From: Syntrophomonas sp.
GTDB lineage: Bacteria; Bacillota; Syntrophomonadia; Syntrophomonadales; Syntrophomonadaceae
Direction of reading: 5' to 3'
Length of the DNA stretch: 64,000 nt
Assembly (NCBI GenBank): GCA_016841875.1
Contig: JAENYG010000008.1
Coordinates: 7,950 to 71,949, forward strand
Every line of letters starts with the position of its first letter. Position 1 is the stretch's first letter. Under the pieces are notes generated by a model. That model saw only the letters and a program-made list of their open reading frames with translations. It searched no databases and was not told where the DNA came from. The translations under genes and the position numbers were made by a program. Shown in pieces: positions 25,072-32,847 of the stretch.

Positions 25072-25641
25072 ATGAGGATTAAAGTCATATTTATATCAGT
25101 GGTTCTTGCTTTGCTAGTATTGACTATAGGTGGTTGTGGAAATAAAGAGGGAGTTCAAACTGATAATAATACACTCGATCCAGCAGTTAACACAACTTCT
25201 GAAATCGTGTTAGATCCAGCGCAGCTTCTGACCAAAGATGATGCAGAAAAATTGCTGGGTGAAGCAGTAGGCGACCCTGAGATTGTTGAAAATAGCATGG
25301 GGCAAAAGGTATACAATTATGCACCCGCAAAAGAAGGTACTGCCGTAAGATTCGTACAGCTATCTCTGGTGCAGACTGCTGCTATGCCTGATAAATTAAT
25401 AGATTCAGGATACACCGCGGCAAAACTTTATGATGATAGTATTGATCTTCTGGATGAAGCAAAGGAGATTAATGACCTGGGGGACAGAGCTTTCTGGGGA
25501 GGAAGCGGTTTAAAGATGGGTGCCGGCCTGCATGTCCTGCAGGGAGACGTATATTTTATCATTTCTGCAGCTCTGGGAAATGAAACTGACGATTACGATA
25601 ACTGCAGACAGCTAGCAGAAGAAGTTTTAAACAGGTTATAA
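25072..25641 (+). CDS. Lipoprotein of unknown function
   Basis: This 189-residue protein has a lipoprotein signal with lipobox TIGGC (Cys23) and then a soluble domain. The region LLTKDDAEKLLGEAVGDPEI followed by AVRFVQLSLVQTAAM and GDRAFWGGSGLKMGAGLHVL resembles the small DUF3558-like lipoproteins found across bacteria, which have an unknown cargo. GGAGGAGAT lies before the ATG. It stands alone between topB and the structured element at 25666-25939. Confidence 0.78.
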   Translation: MRIKVIFISVVLALLVLTIGGCGNKEGVQTDNNTLDPAVNTTSEIVLDPAQLLTKDDAEKLLGEAVGDPEIVENSMGQKVYNYAPAKEGTAVRFVQLSLVQTAAMPDKLIDSGYTAAKLYDDSIDLLDEAKEINDLGDRAFWGGSGLKMGAGLHVLQGDVYFIISAALGNETDDYDNCRQLAEEVLNRL

Positions 25642-25665
25642 AATTTAAACAGAAGAAAATGTGCC

Positions 25666-25939
25666 AGACCGATGACAGAAGCCCACAGGATTACAATTTG
25701 GACTCGCTGCGCTCGGAATTATAAAGAAATGAAGATCAAGGCATGAGGGAAGCCCACGATTGAGGCGTACCTGAGTACGCTGATTGAGCGGGCTTCTCTA
25801 TTATTTCGAACGCAGTGAGCCCAAACTGTGGTCCTGTAAGGGCTTTTTGAAATAACGCAGATATTCGTTTCCGCATGATACGTGAACCATGAGCGAACCT
25901 TAAATTGTGATCCCCGGAGGGAGCGTTTGTCATCGGTCT
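25666..25939. other. 274-bp element with perfect terminal inverted repeats and nested hairpins
   Basis: Perfect 12-bp ends AGACCGATGACA (25666-25677) and TGTCATCGGTCT (25928-25939) enclose an imperfect long stem. Its left arm (25678-25723, beginning GAAGCCCACAGG) pairs with its right arm (about 25798-25842) with G-U wobbles in place of mismatches. An inner hairpin (about 25750-25797) has GAAGCCC/GGGCTTC ends and GCGTAC-CTGA-GTACGC tip, with two GATTGAG copies. There is no credible ORF. This is either a structured RNA or a miniature transposable element. Confidence 0.5.
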
Positions 25940-25963
25940 AAAGGGGAGCAGTTGCTCCCCTTT
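25940..25963. terminator. Hairpin at the nitroreductase end
   Basis: AAAGGGGAGCA (25940-25950) and TGCTCCCCTTT (25953-25963) form an 11-bp palindrome next to the structured element, 14 bases beyond the minus-strand nitroreductase stop. Confidence 0.6.
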
Positions 25964-25976
25964 AGTGATATACCTT

Positions 25977-26546
25977 CTATTCCACCCAGCGAACTTTATC
26001 TTTCAGTTCAGGATCCAGGCGAGGAAGCGCTTCCGGAAAGCTAACCGGATACCCCAGCGGGGTAAGAGCTACAATTTCTTTGTTGTCTGGAATCTCCAGT
26101 ATCCTGCGTAGATTAGGTTCATCCTGCAGAGGGCCGGTCATCCAGCAGGTGCCCAAGCCCATAGCTCGTGCGGCCAGGAGTAGGTTTTCCATGGCCGCAC
26201 TGGCGCTTTCCAGGTTCATTTTGCTTATTCCTCGGATATCACTGGCATCAGTTAATACAACAATAAGTACCGGGGCTCCTCCATAAGTGCGAGCATAGCG
26301 AATGAATTCATCCCGCTGCGGCTGATCCCAGGAGGAAGTATAGCCATCAGCGATTATTGCATAACTATCCCCAAGCTGTATTTTCTTTTTTCCTGATACC
26401 ACGATAAATTCCCATTGCTGATTATTCATCCCGGATGGAGCGTAATTGGCAGCATTTAGTATCTTCAATATGTCTTCACGACTTACTGGATCCGGTTTAT
26501 ACTGGCGCACTGCCCGCCTTCCATAAATAACCTCGAAAAACTCCAT
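25977..26546 (-). CDS. Nitroreductase-family flavoprotein
   Basis: This 189-residue protein belongs to the FMN-dependent nitroreductase fold. RRAVRQYKPDPVSREDILKI and AANYAPSGMNNQQWEFIVVS are the FMN-binding N-terminal signature, ARAMGLGTCWMTGPL the conserved core, and TPLGYPVS the end motif. Members reduce nitro compounds, quinones or enone-type substrates, using NAD(P)H. GGAGG precedes the ATG. It has a terminator immediately downstream. No regulatory partner is visible; the next genes upstream are an unrelated regulator pair. Confidence 0.9.
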   Translation of the reverse strand: MEFFEVIYGRRAVRQYKPDPVSREDILKILNAANYAPSGMNNQQWEFIVVSGKKKIQLGDSYAIIADGYTSSWDQPQRDEFIRYARTYGGAPVLIVVLTDASDIRGISKMNLESASAAMENLLLAARAMGLGTCWMTGPLQDEPNLRRILEIPDNKEIVALTPLGYPVSFPEALPRLDPELKDKVRWVE

Positions 26547-26745
26547 AATACAACCTCCTTTATGCTATTTCCGTATTTGGGATCAAGTCAGGGGCTGCTT
26601 GCTTATTATTTGTTTTGCTAATACCCCTATTACCATGATTATACATTAATTATCTTATATCGATCAGGATTAATTTTTACCTTGAACTGATAGCTTCTGG
26701 TAATAACACCTTCGCATTGACAAAACATGTGGTAAATATAAATGA

Positions 26746-27144
26746 TCATTCTACTTTATTGTAATAATAATAAAACCCTACCCAGAAAAAGACTAGCAGT
26801 GCCAGCAGAAAACCAATCAGGTCCCAGGGAGTAAGCGGCCATGCCGGATCGAAAACGCTTCCTGCCAGTACCAGGCTGGCTAATACCAAAATATATATCC
26901 TAATTGCTGCCAGAGCGGCCTTGGAACTCAAGTATAAAGATCGTTCGTCATAAGCTACTTTACCTTCTGATTCAAGTTTTGTCATTTTCTTAAACTGGAT
27001 CGATTTCGCGGTAAACACTCCTATCGCACCTGCGATCAATCCTGTTCCCATCCCGGAATCACCCCTGGTGATCATATAAACACCCAGAGCTATGAGCAGT
27101 ATTACCGTAAGATAAAAAGTTGATCTGCTGTTTTTTATTTTCAT
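26746..27144 (-). CDS. Small membrane protein partnered with an XRE regulator
   Basis: This 132-residue protein has three or four hydrophobic segments (about 10-27, 30-46, 70-95 and 100-128) and a conserved cytosolic loop KMTKLESEGKVAYDERSLYL. The DERS pattern after the second segment is typical of the DUF2178-type membrane proteins that occur next to short XRE regulators in Firmicutes. The start overlaps the regulator stop by one base (TGATG), so translation is coupled. The biological role of this pair is unknown; the membrane partner may sense a condition and adjust the regulator, but that is inference. Confidence 0.75.
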   Translation of the reverse strand: MKIKNSRSTFYLTVILLIALGVYMITRGDSGMGTGLIAGAIGVFTAKSIQFKKMTKLESEGKVAYDERSLYLSSKAALAAIRIYILVLASLVLAGSVFDPAWPLTPWDLIGFLLALLVFFWVGFYYYYNKVE

Positions 27145-27347
27145 CAGTCATCATCCTCCTCAAAGATAAAAATATCCTCAATAATTAGTCCAAATATTAT
27201 GGCCAGTTTGTGGGCCAGCTGCAGAGATGGGTTATATTTGCCCTTTTCCAGGGATATAATCGTCTGCCGTGAGACCCCGGCTTTAATAGCCAGATCTTCC
27301 TGCGTCATACTATGAACACCCCGTAGTTCAATCAACCTATTTTGCAT
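27144..27347 (-). CDS. XRE-family helix-turn-helix regulator
   Basis: This regulator is 67 residues from ATG 27347. GGAGG is spaced six bases upstream, and the earlier in-frame ATG at 27371 lies within the leader. The HTH runs from about 5 to 60: MTQEDLAIKAGVSRQTIISL and EKGKYNPSLQLAHKLAIIFG are diagnostic, and the protein is little more than the DNA-binding domain. Two palindromes GTAAAGCNNGCTTTAC flank its own promoter, so autorepression is likely. It is cotranscribed with a downstream membrane protein. Confidence 0.9.
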   Translation of the reverse strand: MQNRLIELRGVHSMTQEDLAIKAGVSRQTIISLEKGKYNPSLQLAHKLAIIFGLIIEDIFIFEEDDD

Positions 27348-27376
27348 AATATCCCTCCAAAAGAAGTGCATTTAAA

Positions 27377-27435
27377 GTAAAGCTTGCTTTACATTTATTA
27401 TATATCATTCTTCCGCAATGTCAAGCTCGCTTTAC
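27377..27435 (-). promoter_or_regulatory. Promoter with two flanking operators for the XRE regulator
   Basis: On the minus strand a consensus -35 TTGACA (27424-27419), 16-bp spacer and -10 TATAAT (27402-27397) are present. A palindrome GTAAAGCNNGCTTTAC overlaps the transcription start (27392-27377), and a copy with one mismatch overlaps the -35 (27435-27420). This is a classic autoregulatory layout. Confidence 0.8.
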
Positions 27436-27615
27436 ACATCGATAGTATAAGCGACTTGTGTTTTGCGACCAAATAGTATGTATATTGGAGGTTAGGTATA
27501 TTAAATAGACGGGAGTAGTGGGAAACACAACAGTATGTTCGGGTATGTAAGGTCATTAGACCATTCCTATTGAAGAAATAGGGTACCCAATTATGATTGG
27601 TTTCCTAGTCTGAGC

Positions 27616-27704
27616 AAGGTAATCTGAATTGTTGTCAAATGGAACCGTCCCCATTGACAAAGGTAATCTGAATTGTTGTCAGATGGAACCGTCCCCATTG
27701 ACAA
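27616..27704. repeat. Two tandem copies of a REP-like unit with GGAACCGTCCCC core
   Basis: Two copies of a 45-base unit (27616-27660 and 27660-27704, period 44) differ at one base. Each contains GGAACCGTCCCCATTGACAA and can fold by TTGTCA/TGACAA pairing. The array ends two bases before the gerC stop codon. The core resembles the complement of the GGGGACG-type palindrome at 17420. Confidence 0.8.
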
Positions 27705-27705
27705 T

Positions 27706-28923
27706 CTATCTCACCGGTCCATAATGCTCTATAGAAAAATCACAGGATATGTTCACATCTATTCCGGGATAAATATCTTCCCACTCTTCGCTGATATTCT
27801 TCCATAATTCAGGGTTGTGTCGATGGATTTTGTCCCCAAAACCAAAGATATCTGATCGTAATTCCTTGCTTCTAGATAACGCTTCATAACATATACGAGT
27901 AACCGCCTGGTTGAGAGCCTCCTCGTACTGCTTTATATGCTCTGGGGTTATTTCGTTTATTGCACTGCCACCTTCCTGTATAGATCCGGTCCCCTTTATT
28001 TTCACGTTTATAATCAGACTATCCTGGTCATATTCCGTTTCAATTTTACTGCTGGCTTTCCCTAGGAGTATGGAATAATTCTGCCCAAAGACGGTCAAGG
28101 GGATAATGCCCGTCTGAAAATCATTCTTAATAAATAGCATACCCTGGGTTTCATTTGCACTCAGACAGCCCACCCGCTTATAATCCCGGTATACACCTGA
28201 ACCACTTACCAGTACCACTTTATTTTGCGGAGCATTCTTATCAGTATTTCCAATTCCAATCTGGGACTGGCTGAGGCTTTCAGGCGGGGTGATCAATTGC
28301 ACGCGGGGAAGCACCAGTTCTCTGCCGGGGGTGAGCAGATCATAAGTCATCTGAAATATGTTCACTGTCCCAGTTTTGGATACCCGGGGACCATTCTGCA
28401 ATATTAACTGCTGGATCTCCAGAGAAGTTATGGTTTCGAATTCCGGCTGGGCCTGCAGTGCCTCCTGGGCCGAGCCATCATATGCTACTACCAGGGTCCG
28501 AAAGCGAATATCCTTATGCCGGTTCAAAAAGTCAAGTACCTCCCCCAATCCTTCCGGGGTGATACTATTCCCTAAGACTATTATCCAAGTGTGGCCGAGA
28601 AAAAGCTGCCGGGAAGAACGCAGGTTCCAATTTCTTACCGCATCATATATAGTGATACCTTGCGAAGTTATTACCCGGGCTGTGCCTGCAGTTGCCGGGT
28701 TGCCCATCTGCGATGTATCACCTGATTTTGGTGGTTGGGTTGTCTGCAATGCTAATACCGATAAACGGAACTGCGGTTTGCCATCCAGGTTTATCATATC
28801 TATACCCAATCCGGTGCCTATACTTAACTGCTGAACCTCACGCCGGTTCCAGCAGCCGGAAAATGTCATATTCATTAAAAGCAATAACAGCAATAATATC
28901 AGTATAAAAGGCCGTTTTCTCAT
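27706..28923 (-). CDS. gerC: Spore germination protein GerC-type lipoprotein
   Basis: This 405-residue protein is the Ger(x)C component of a nutrient receptor. It has a lipoprotein signal ending in TFSGC, then NRREVQQLSIGTGLGIDM, LQTTQPP and VRNWNLRSSRQLFLGHTWII. The conserved C-terminal region includes EALNQAVTRICYEALSRSKEL. It sits on the outer face of the inner spore membrane and helps the receptor detect amino acids or sugars. The start overlaps the gerB stop by 4 bp. A tandem REP-like array ends just after its stop codon. Confidence 0.93.
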   Translation of the reverse strand: MRKRPFILILLLLLLLMNMTFSGCWNRREVQQLSIGTGLGIDMINLDGKPQFRLSVLALQTTQPPKSGDTSQMGNPATAGTARVITSQGITIYDAVRNWNLRSSRQLFLGHTWIIVLGNSITPEGLGEVLDFLNRHKDIRFRTLVVAYDGSAQEALQAQPEFETITSLEIQQLILQNGPRVSKTGTVNIFQMTYDLLTPGRELVLPRVQLITPPESLSQSQIGIGNTDKNAPQNKVVLVSGSGVYRDYKRVGCLSANETQGMLFIKNDFQTGIIPLTVFGQNYSILLGKASSKIETEYDQDSLIINVKIKGTGSIQEGGSAINEITPEHIKQYEEALNQAVTRICYEALSRSKELRSDIFGFGDKIHRHNPELWKNISEEWEDIYPGIDVNISCDFSIEHYGPVR

Positions 28924-30023
28924 TGCTCACTAACCCCCTTTTTCTTTAATAAGAAGGCCAGTAATAGAATGATACCGGGGAAAACCAGTTCGATAGAAAA
29001 AGCATAAAGAGGCCAAATATTACTAAAAAAGTAATCCGATTGTGCCTGGTTACCAAAAAAAGTTAAAGCCATGACCGTAGTTATGACAGCTGCACCCAGC
29101 AGGGGCCAGCGGTAATTATTTACGCCCATGGTAGTAGCTGCAGCAATACCAGCAGCATGCAGGAAAATTGCTAATTTCATTATGACTCCGGCTACCCAGA
29201 TTATTACGATGAGTATGTCTATACGTTCAATAATCTGCCCGATAGAAATATACCGGGCTATTCTATAAACCGGGTAGAGCTGAGTACTTGCCACCACACT
29301 GCCGAATACCCCGATTACTGTCATGGTTATGATGGTGGAATAAATAACTGCCACGATAACCTTCCCATAAGCTGCTTTGGAGGCTTCTTGCTTTAGTTTC
29401 AGGTAAGGGTAGAACATTATAAGCAGAAATACTTCCCCCCTCCACGCTGATGAATCTTTCCCGCCCAATAAAGCTGGCTTGTAACCATGTTCCAGGATAG
29501 GCAGGAAATTTTCAGTATTAATGTCTGGCAATACCAGCAGGATAACTGCCAGTGTGGCGACGCTAAAGAAGGCAAATAGAAGCAGATTATGCCGGGCTAT
29601 CACTTCTATTCCCAGGAAAGCACCATAAAAAGCTGCTCCGATCAAAATTATATTAAGCAGCAGAGGGGGAGTTTCCCTCAGGAAAGCGATATGGATAAAT
29701 GCTGAACCCTCGCTTAGCACGCCGCTAGTTATATGCATCAACACAACTGCAAAGATACCGGCCAGTATTTTGCCGGGAATACGCCCTATAATATCGGGCA
29801 GGTATTCAGTAAAAACCTGAGTCGGGAATCGCTGGCTCAGCGTTAAGGCCACCCAGGCTACAATCAGTCCGTAAACACCACTTACCACCACTATTGATAT
29901 CCAGGAATCAGGTCCAGCTGCCGCTATTACCCGGGACGGAACAGTAAATAGAGATGTACCCAACTCTGCCATTAGCAATATCAGCAGCAATTGGATGCTG
30001 TCAATGCGGCCTTTATCCAGCAT
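28920..30023 (-). CDS. gerB: Spore germination permease GerB
   Basis: This 367-residue integral membrane protein has about ten hydrophobic segments and belongs to the endospore germination permease family of the APC superfamily. LLILLMAELGTSLFTVPSRV near the N-terminus fits the unwound helix 1, and QVFTEYLPDIIGRIPGKILA follows. It forms the nutrient-binding membrane subunit of the GerA receptor. It begins directly at the gerA stop codon and its stop overlaps gerC, so all three subunits are made in step. Confidence 0.93.
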   Translation of the reverse strand: MLDKGRIDSIQLLLILLMAELGTSLFTVPSRVIAAAGPDSWISIVVVSGVYGLIVAWVALTLSQRFPTQVFTEYLPDIIGRIPGKILAGIFAVVLMHITSGVLSEGSAFIHIAFLRETPPLLLNIILIGAAFYGAFLGIEVIARHNLLLFAFFSVATLAVILLVLPDINTENFLPILEHGYKPALLGGKDSSAWRGEVFLLIMFYPYLKLKQEASKAAYGKVIVAVIYSTIITMTVIGVFGSVVASTQLYPVYRIARYISIGQIIERIDILIVIIWVAGVIMKLAIFLHAAGIAAATTMGVNNYRWPLLGAAVITTVMALTFFGNQAQSDYFFSNIWPLYAFSIELVFPGIILLLAFLLKKKGVSEQ

Positions 30024-31604
30024 TTATTGTTTTTCCCCCTTTCCGCCGGCAGGTGAGGGCGGTTCAGGTTTTTGTCCGCTGGCCTGCCTCTGCAAGTTAT
30101 TACTGGCCATTTGCCGGGGACGTTTATCCATCATCCAGGCCGGCACCCTGATAAAGGTATCCTTTAGATCCGAGAAACTGACCGGTGCCAGGGGGGACAG
30201 GTAAGGTATACCAAAAGACCTGATGGAACACAGGTGAAACATTAATATGGAAAACAAAACCATAATGCCGAACAAACCAAGGCTGGCCGCCGCCAGCATG
30301 AATATGAAACGCATAATGCGTACGCTGTTTGCCAGTGATAGCGAGGGAGTGGAAAATGAAGATATTGCGGTCAGGGAAACTACCACTACCATAGCCGGCG
30401 ACACCAGGCCAGCACTCACGGCCGCCTGCCCGATTACAATCGCGCCCACGATACTGATAGTTTGGCCAAAAGAGCGTGGCAGACGGACCCCAGCCTCCCG
30501 CAGTATTTCAAAACTCATCTCCATCAGCAGGGCTTCAACTAATCCGGGAAAAGGCACTTTTTCCCGGGAAATAATTATCGATAACAACAGCTGAGTTGGA
30601 AGCAATTCCTGGTGATATGTAGTCACGGCAATATAAAGGGCAGGAGCCAGGAGAGAAGTCAAAAAAGCCGACCAGCGCAGCAGACGAATGAATGAACTAA
30701 ACCAGTAATTATCATAATAGTCTTCCGGGCTCTGTATGAGACTGGTCAGATTGACTGGTACAATTAAAGAAAAAGGAGTATTGTCAAAGATTATTCCAGC
30801 TCTTCCTTCAAGAAGCGCGGCAGCTAATACATCAGGTCGTTCGGTACTGTCCACAGTGCTGATTATAGACCAGGGGGAATCTCGCAGGAATTCTTCCAGC
30901 TGTCCGTCTGCTACAATTCCATCTATTTTGATATTATTGATTCTCTCTTCAATTTCTGTCACCAGGTCTTCTTCGATGATTCCTTTTAGGTATACCAGAT
31001 TTATTCGGGTTCGTGTGATATCTCCCACTTCCATCTGCTTTATGGCCAGACGAGGGGTATGAAGCCTTTTGCGCAGCAACGCAGTATTTCTCCTAATATC
31101 CTCAGTGAAACCATCCTGAGCGCCTCTGGTCACAGTTTCTGAAGATGGTTCAGAAATTGTTCGACTGTTGTTTTCAAACACGCTGATCAAAACCATGCTG
31201 TTCAATCCTTCGACAAAAAGACCCGCCATACCTGATGATATTTTATTTATAACTTCTGCCCAACGCTGAGCTTCCAGTACCTTACCCATAGGAAGTTTTT
31301 CTTGTATCAACCATTTATTTGAGATGCCTTCTGGAGGTGAATCTTTTATGCTGAGTAAAGCTTCCATAACGTCGCGCTGGAATACATCATAATTTAAAGC
31401 TGGATCGAGAAAAACAATAAAAGCTGGTACCGGATGCTCATGACCGATCACAAACTCCCGGAATTGCATATCATCACAGGGGTTAAACATTTTATCTATA
31501 ATAGCCCTATTTTCTTCCAGACTGCTGGTAATTGATTCATTTTCCAGTTCATAGTTATTTAAATCCATTTTCATAATCTCAGTTTTACGGAGTATTTTGC
31601 GCAT
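30024..31604 (-). CDS. gerA: Spore germination protein GerA
   Basis: This 526-residue protein belongs to the GerA/SpoVAF family. A soluble N-terminal half (about 20-290, with VYLKGIIEEDLVTEIEERIN and DGIVADGQLEEFLRDSPWS) precedes a membrane half of five or six segments with VPFPGLVEALLMEMSFEILR and EAGVRLPRSFGQTISIVGAI. The tail is Pro- and Lys-rich and cytosolic. GerA family subunits form pentameric ion channels that release cations when the nutrient is bound. GGAGGTGA precedes the ATG. It is first in a gerA-gerB-gerC operon and the 340-bp region upstream (31605-31944) holds no gene. Confidence 0.94.
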   Translation of the reverse strand: MRKILRKTEIMKMDLNNYELENESITSSLEENRAIIDKMFNPCDDMQFREFVIGHEHPVPAFIVFLDPALNYDVFQRDVMEALLSIKDSPPEGISNKWLIQEKLPMGKVLEAQRWAEVINKISSGMAGLFVEGLNSMVLISVFENNSRTISEPSSETVTRGAQDGFTEDIRRNTALLRKRLHTPRLAIKQMEVGDITRTRINLVYLKGIIEEDLVTEIEERINNIKIDGIVADGQLEEFLRDSPWSIISTVDSTERPDVLAAALLEGRAGIIFDNTPFSLIVPVNLTSLIQSPEDYYDNYWFSSFIRLLRWSAFLTSLLAPALYIAVTTYHQELLPTQLLLSIIISREKVPFPGLVEALLMEMSFEILREAGVRLPRSFGQTISIVGAIVIGQAAVSAGLVSPAMVVVVSLTAISSFSTPSLSLANSVRIMRFIFMLAAASLGLFGIMVLFSILMFHLCSIRSFGIPYLSPLAPVSFSDLKDTFIRVPAWMMDKRPRQMASNNLQRQASGQKPEPPSPAGGKGEKQ

Positions 31605-31944
31605 ATTGTCACCTCCTGCAGAAGTACTCGTTGTTATTCTAACCAGATAAATGAAATAAATTCTGGAAAAGGGGAGCCGGACCTAACTAATTAATTCAAT
31701 ATAGTCCTATCCCTTGGAATGCAATCAGTTCCCCTGACCACCATCTTCAAATGCAGTGTCAGCACTCTATTCTTTAAAAGTGGGTACAGATATGGAAAAT
31801 TGATTTATTCTGAGCTGGCAATGAGACAGTATATATTCTTCATTAGAAGAGTTAAGCTGCTGGATAATAACTGATATCCTAATCAGTAATATATTTTTGC
31901 CCGGGTGAATAAATAGAAGTAGATTAAACGAAAGGTGGACAGTC

Positions 31945-32361
31945 ATGAGTACGCTATTTACGACCGGCCCGATGGAAAATGCTGCCAGCAATTCAGCTTT
32001 AAGTGTACTGGTAAAAATCCTTAACAATAATACTGAGGATGCTTTGACTGCTGAAATAACACTTTACGGACTGGATGGAGCAAAGGAGCAGATATCCAGC
32101 GTAACCCTATCTGTACCTTCTTTAAGTTCTGATTACACCAGTTTCCAGGTAGATTTTATAAAGGAATATGAAATCCAGATTGAAGTAGATAGGGATGAAG
32201 CTGCATTGATCTCAGTATGGGGTGTGGATTCTGAAGCCAACCTCATCGCCGCCCAGCGTTTAGTTCACACTGAACTCAAGGAGTATTCGATATCACCAAT
32301 GAAGAAAAACACTTATAAAATAAGAAAACCTGATAGAAGATACAATAAAAAACGCAGGTAA
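31945..32361 (+). CDS. Small beta-rich protein of unknown function
   Basis: This 138-residue protein has no signal peptide or membrane segment. Residues 1-110 contain repeated hydrophobic-polar beta patterns (LSVLVKILNNNTEDALTAEI, EYEIQIEVDRDEAALISVWG) with VDSEANLIAAQRLVHTELKE; the last 25 residues are strongly basic. The layout is like that of immunoglobulin-like spore or surface proteins seen in Clostridia, but no named family is certain. AAAGGTGG lies upstream of the ATG. It is divergent from gerA, so a spore link is possible but unproven. Confidence 0.65.
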   Translation: MSTLFTTGPMENAASNSALSVLVKILNNNTEDALTAEITLYGLDGAKEQISSVTLSVPSLSSDYTSFQVDFIKEYEIQIEVDRDEAALISVWGVDSEANLIAAQRLVHTELKEYSISPMKKNTYKIRKPDRRYNKKRR

Positions 32362-32460
32362 GTAATATTTGCTGACCACTGCTCAGGTAAGTGGGACGAA
32401 CCACTGTATCAGCCAGGATTGCTCCTACTGCACATATAATAATATTTTCTAATATGATTA

Positions 32461-32628
32461 TCATTTTTTAAAATATTTTTCCCTGACAATAGGTTCCCGG
32501 CATTTTCTACAGTAGATGACGGGTTTATGGTGAAATTCCTTCAGGTAAAATTTGTTCCCACACCTGGGACATTCACCGTTGCGACCTATTCTGGATTTGA
32601 TAACTGAATATTGATATATTGGATTCAT
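32461..32628 (-). CDS. 55-residue zinc-ribbon protein
   Basis: This short gene has AGGAGGAG nine bases before the ATG (32628) and reads MNPIYQYSVIKSRIGRNGEC onward. It contains two zinc-knuckle pairs, CPRCG (Cys20 and Cys23) and CRKC (Cys40 and Cys43), sixteen residues apart, so it should bind one zinc ion. The rest is basic (KIREP-like C-terminal helix with YFKK). Such tiny zinc ribbons often bind nucleic acid or ribosomes, but no homologue is certain. It stands between the beta-rich protein and the DEAD-box helicase gene. Confidence 0.8.
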   Translation of the reverse strand: MNPIYQYSVIKSRIGRNGECPRCGNKFYLKEFHHKPVIYCRKCREPIVREKYFKK

Positions 32629-32725
32629 CTATTATTTCTCCTCCAAGTATAATTAAATTAAATTATATCAAAGAAAAAGTGTTGAGGGAGTATAGACCGG
32701 TATTTTAGTGCTTGCAAATTAAAAG

Positions 32726-32752
32726 GATACCGACAGGCATGCTGACGGTATC
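32726..32752 (-). terminator. Terminator of the DEAD-box helicase gene
   Basis: On the minus strand GATACCG (32752-32746) pairs with CGGTATC (32732-32726), followed by CTTTTAATTT. Confidence 0.7.
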
Positions 32753-32847
32753 TATTATAACAAGTTTTCAGAGCCTCACCTGCTGGGAAAACCCTCTCAA
32801 GGCCGGATGGGTTGTCCGGAATCTACCCTGAAGCCGTTGTTTGATCA

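Noticed and set aside
27616-27704. Possible CRISPR array
   Set aside because: Only two direct copies, no spacer between them and no cas genes; it fits REP-like repeats better.
32276-32464. 62-codon minus-strand frame with a hydrophobic N-terminus after the zinc-ribbon gene
   Set aside because: Its ATG overlaps the zinc-ribbon stop codon, but most of it runs antisense into the 138-residue gene and it lacks a family resemblance. It might be real, but I cannot support it.
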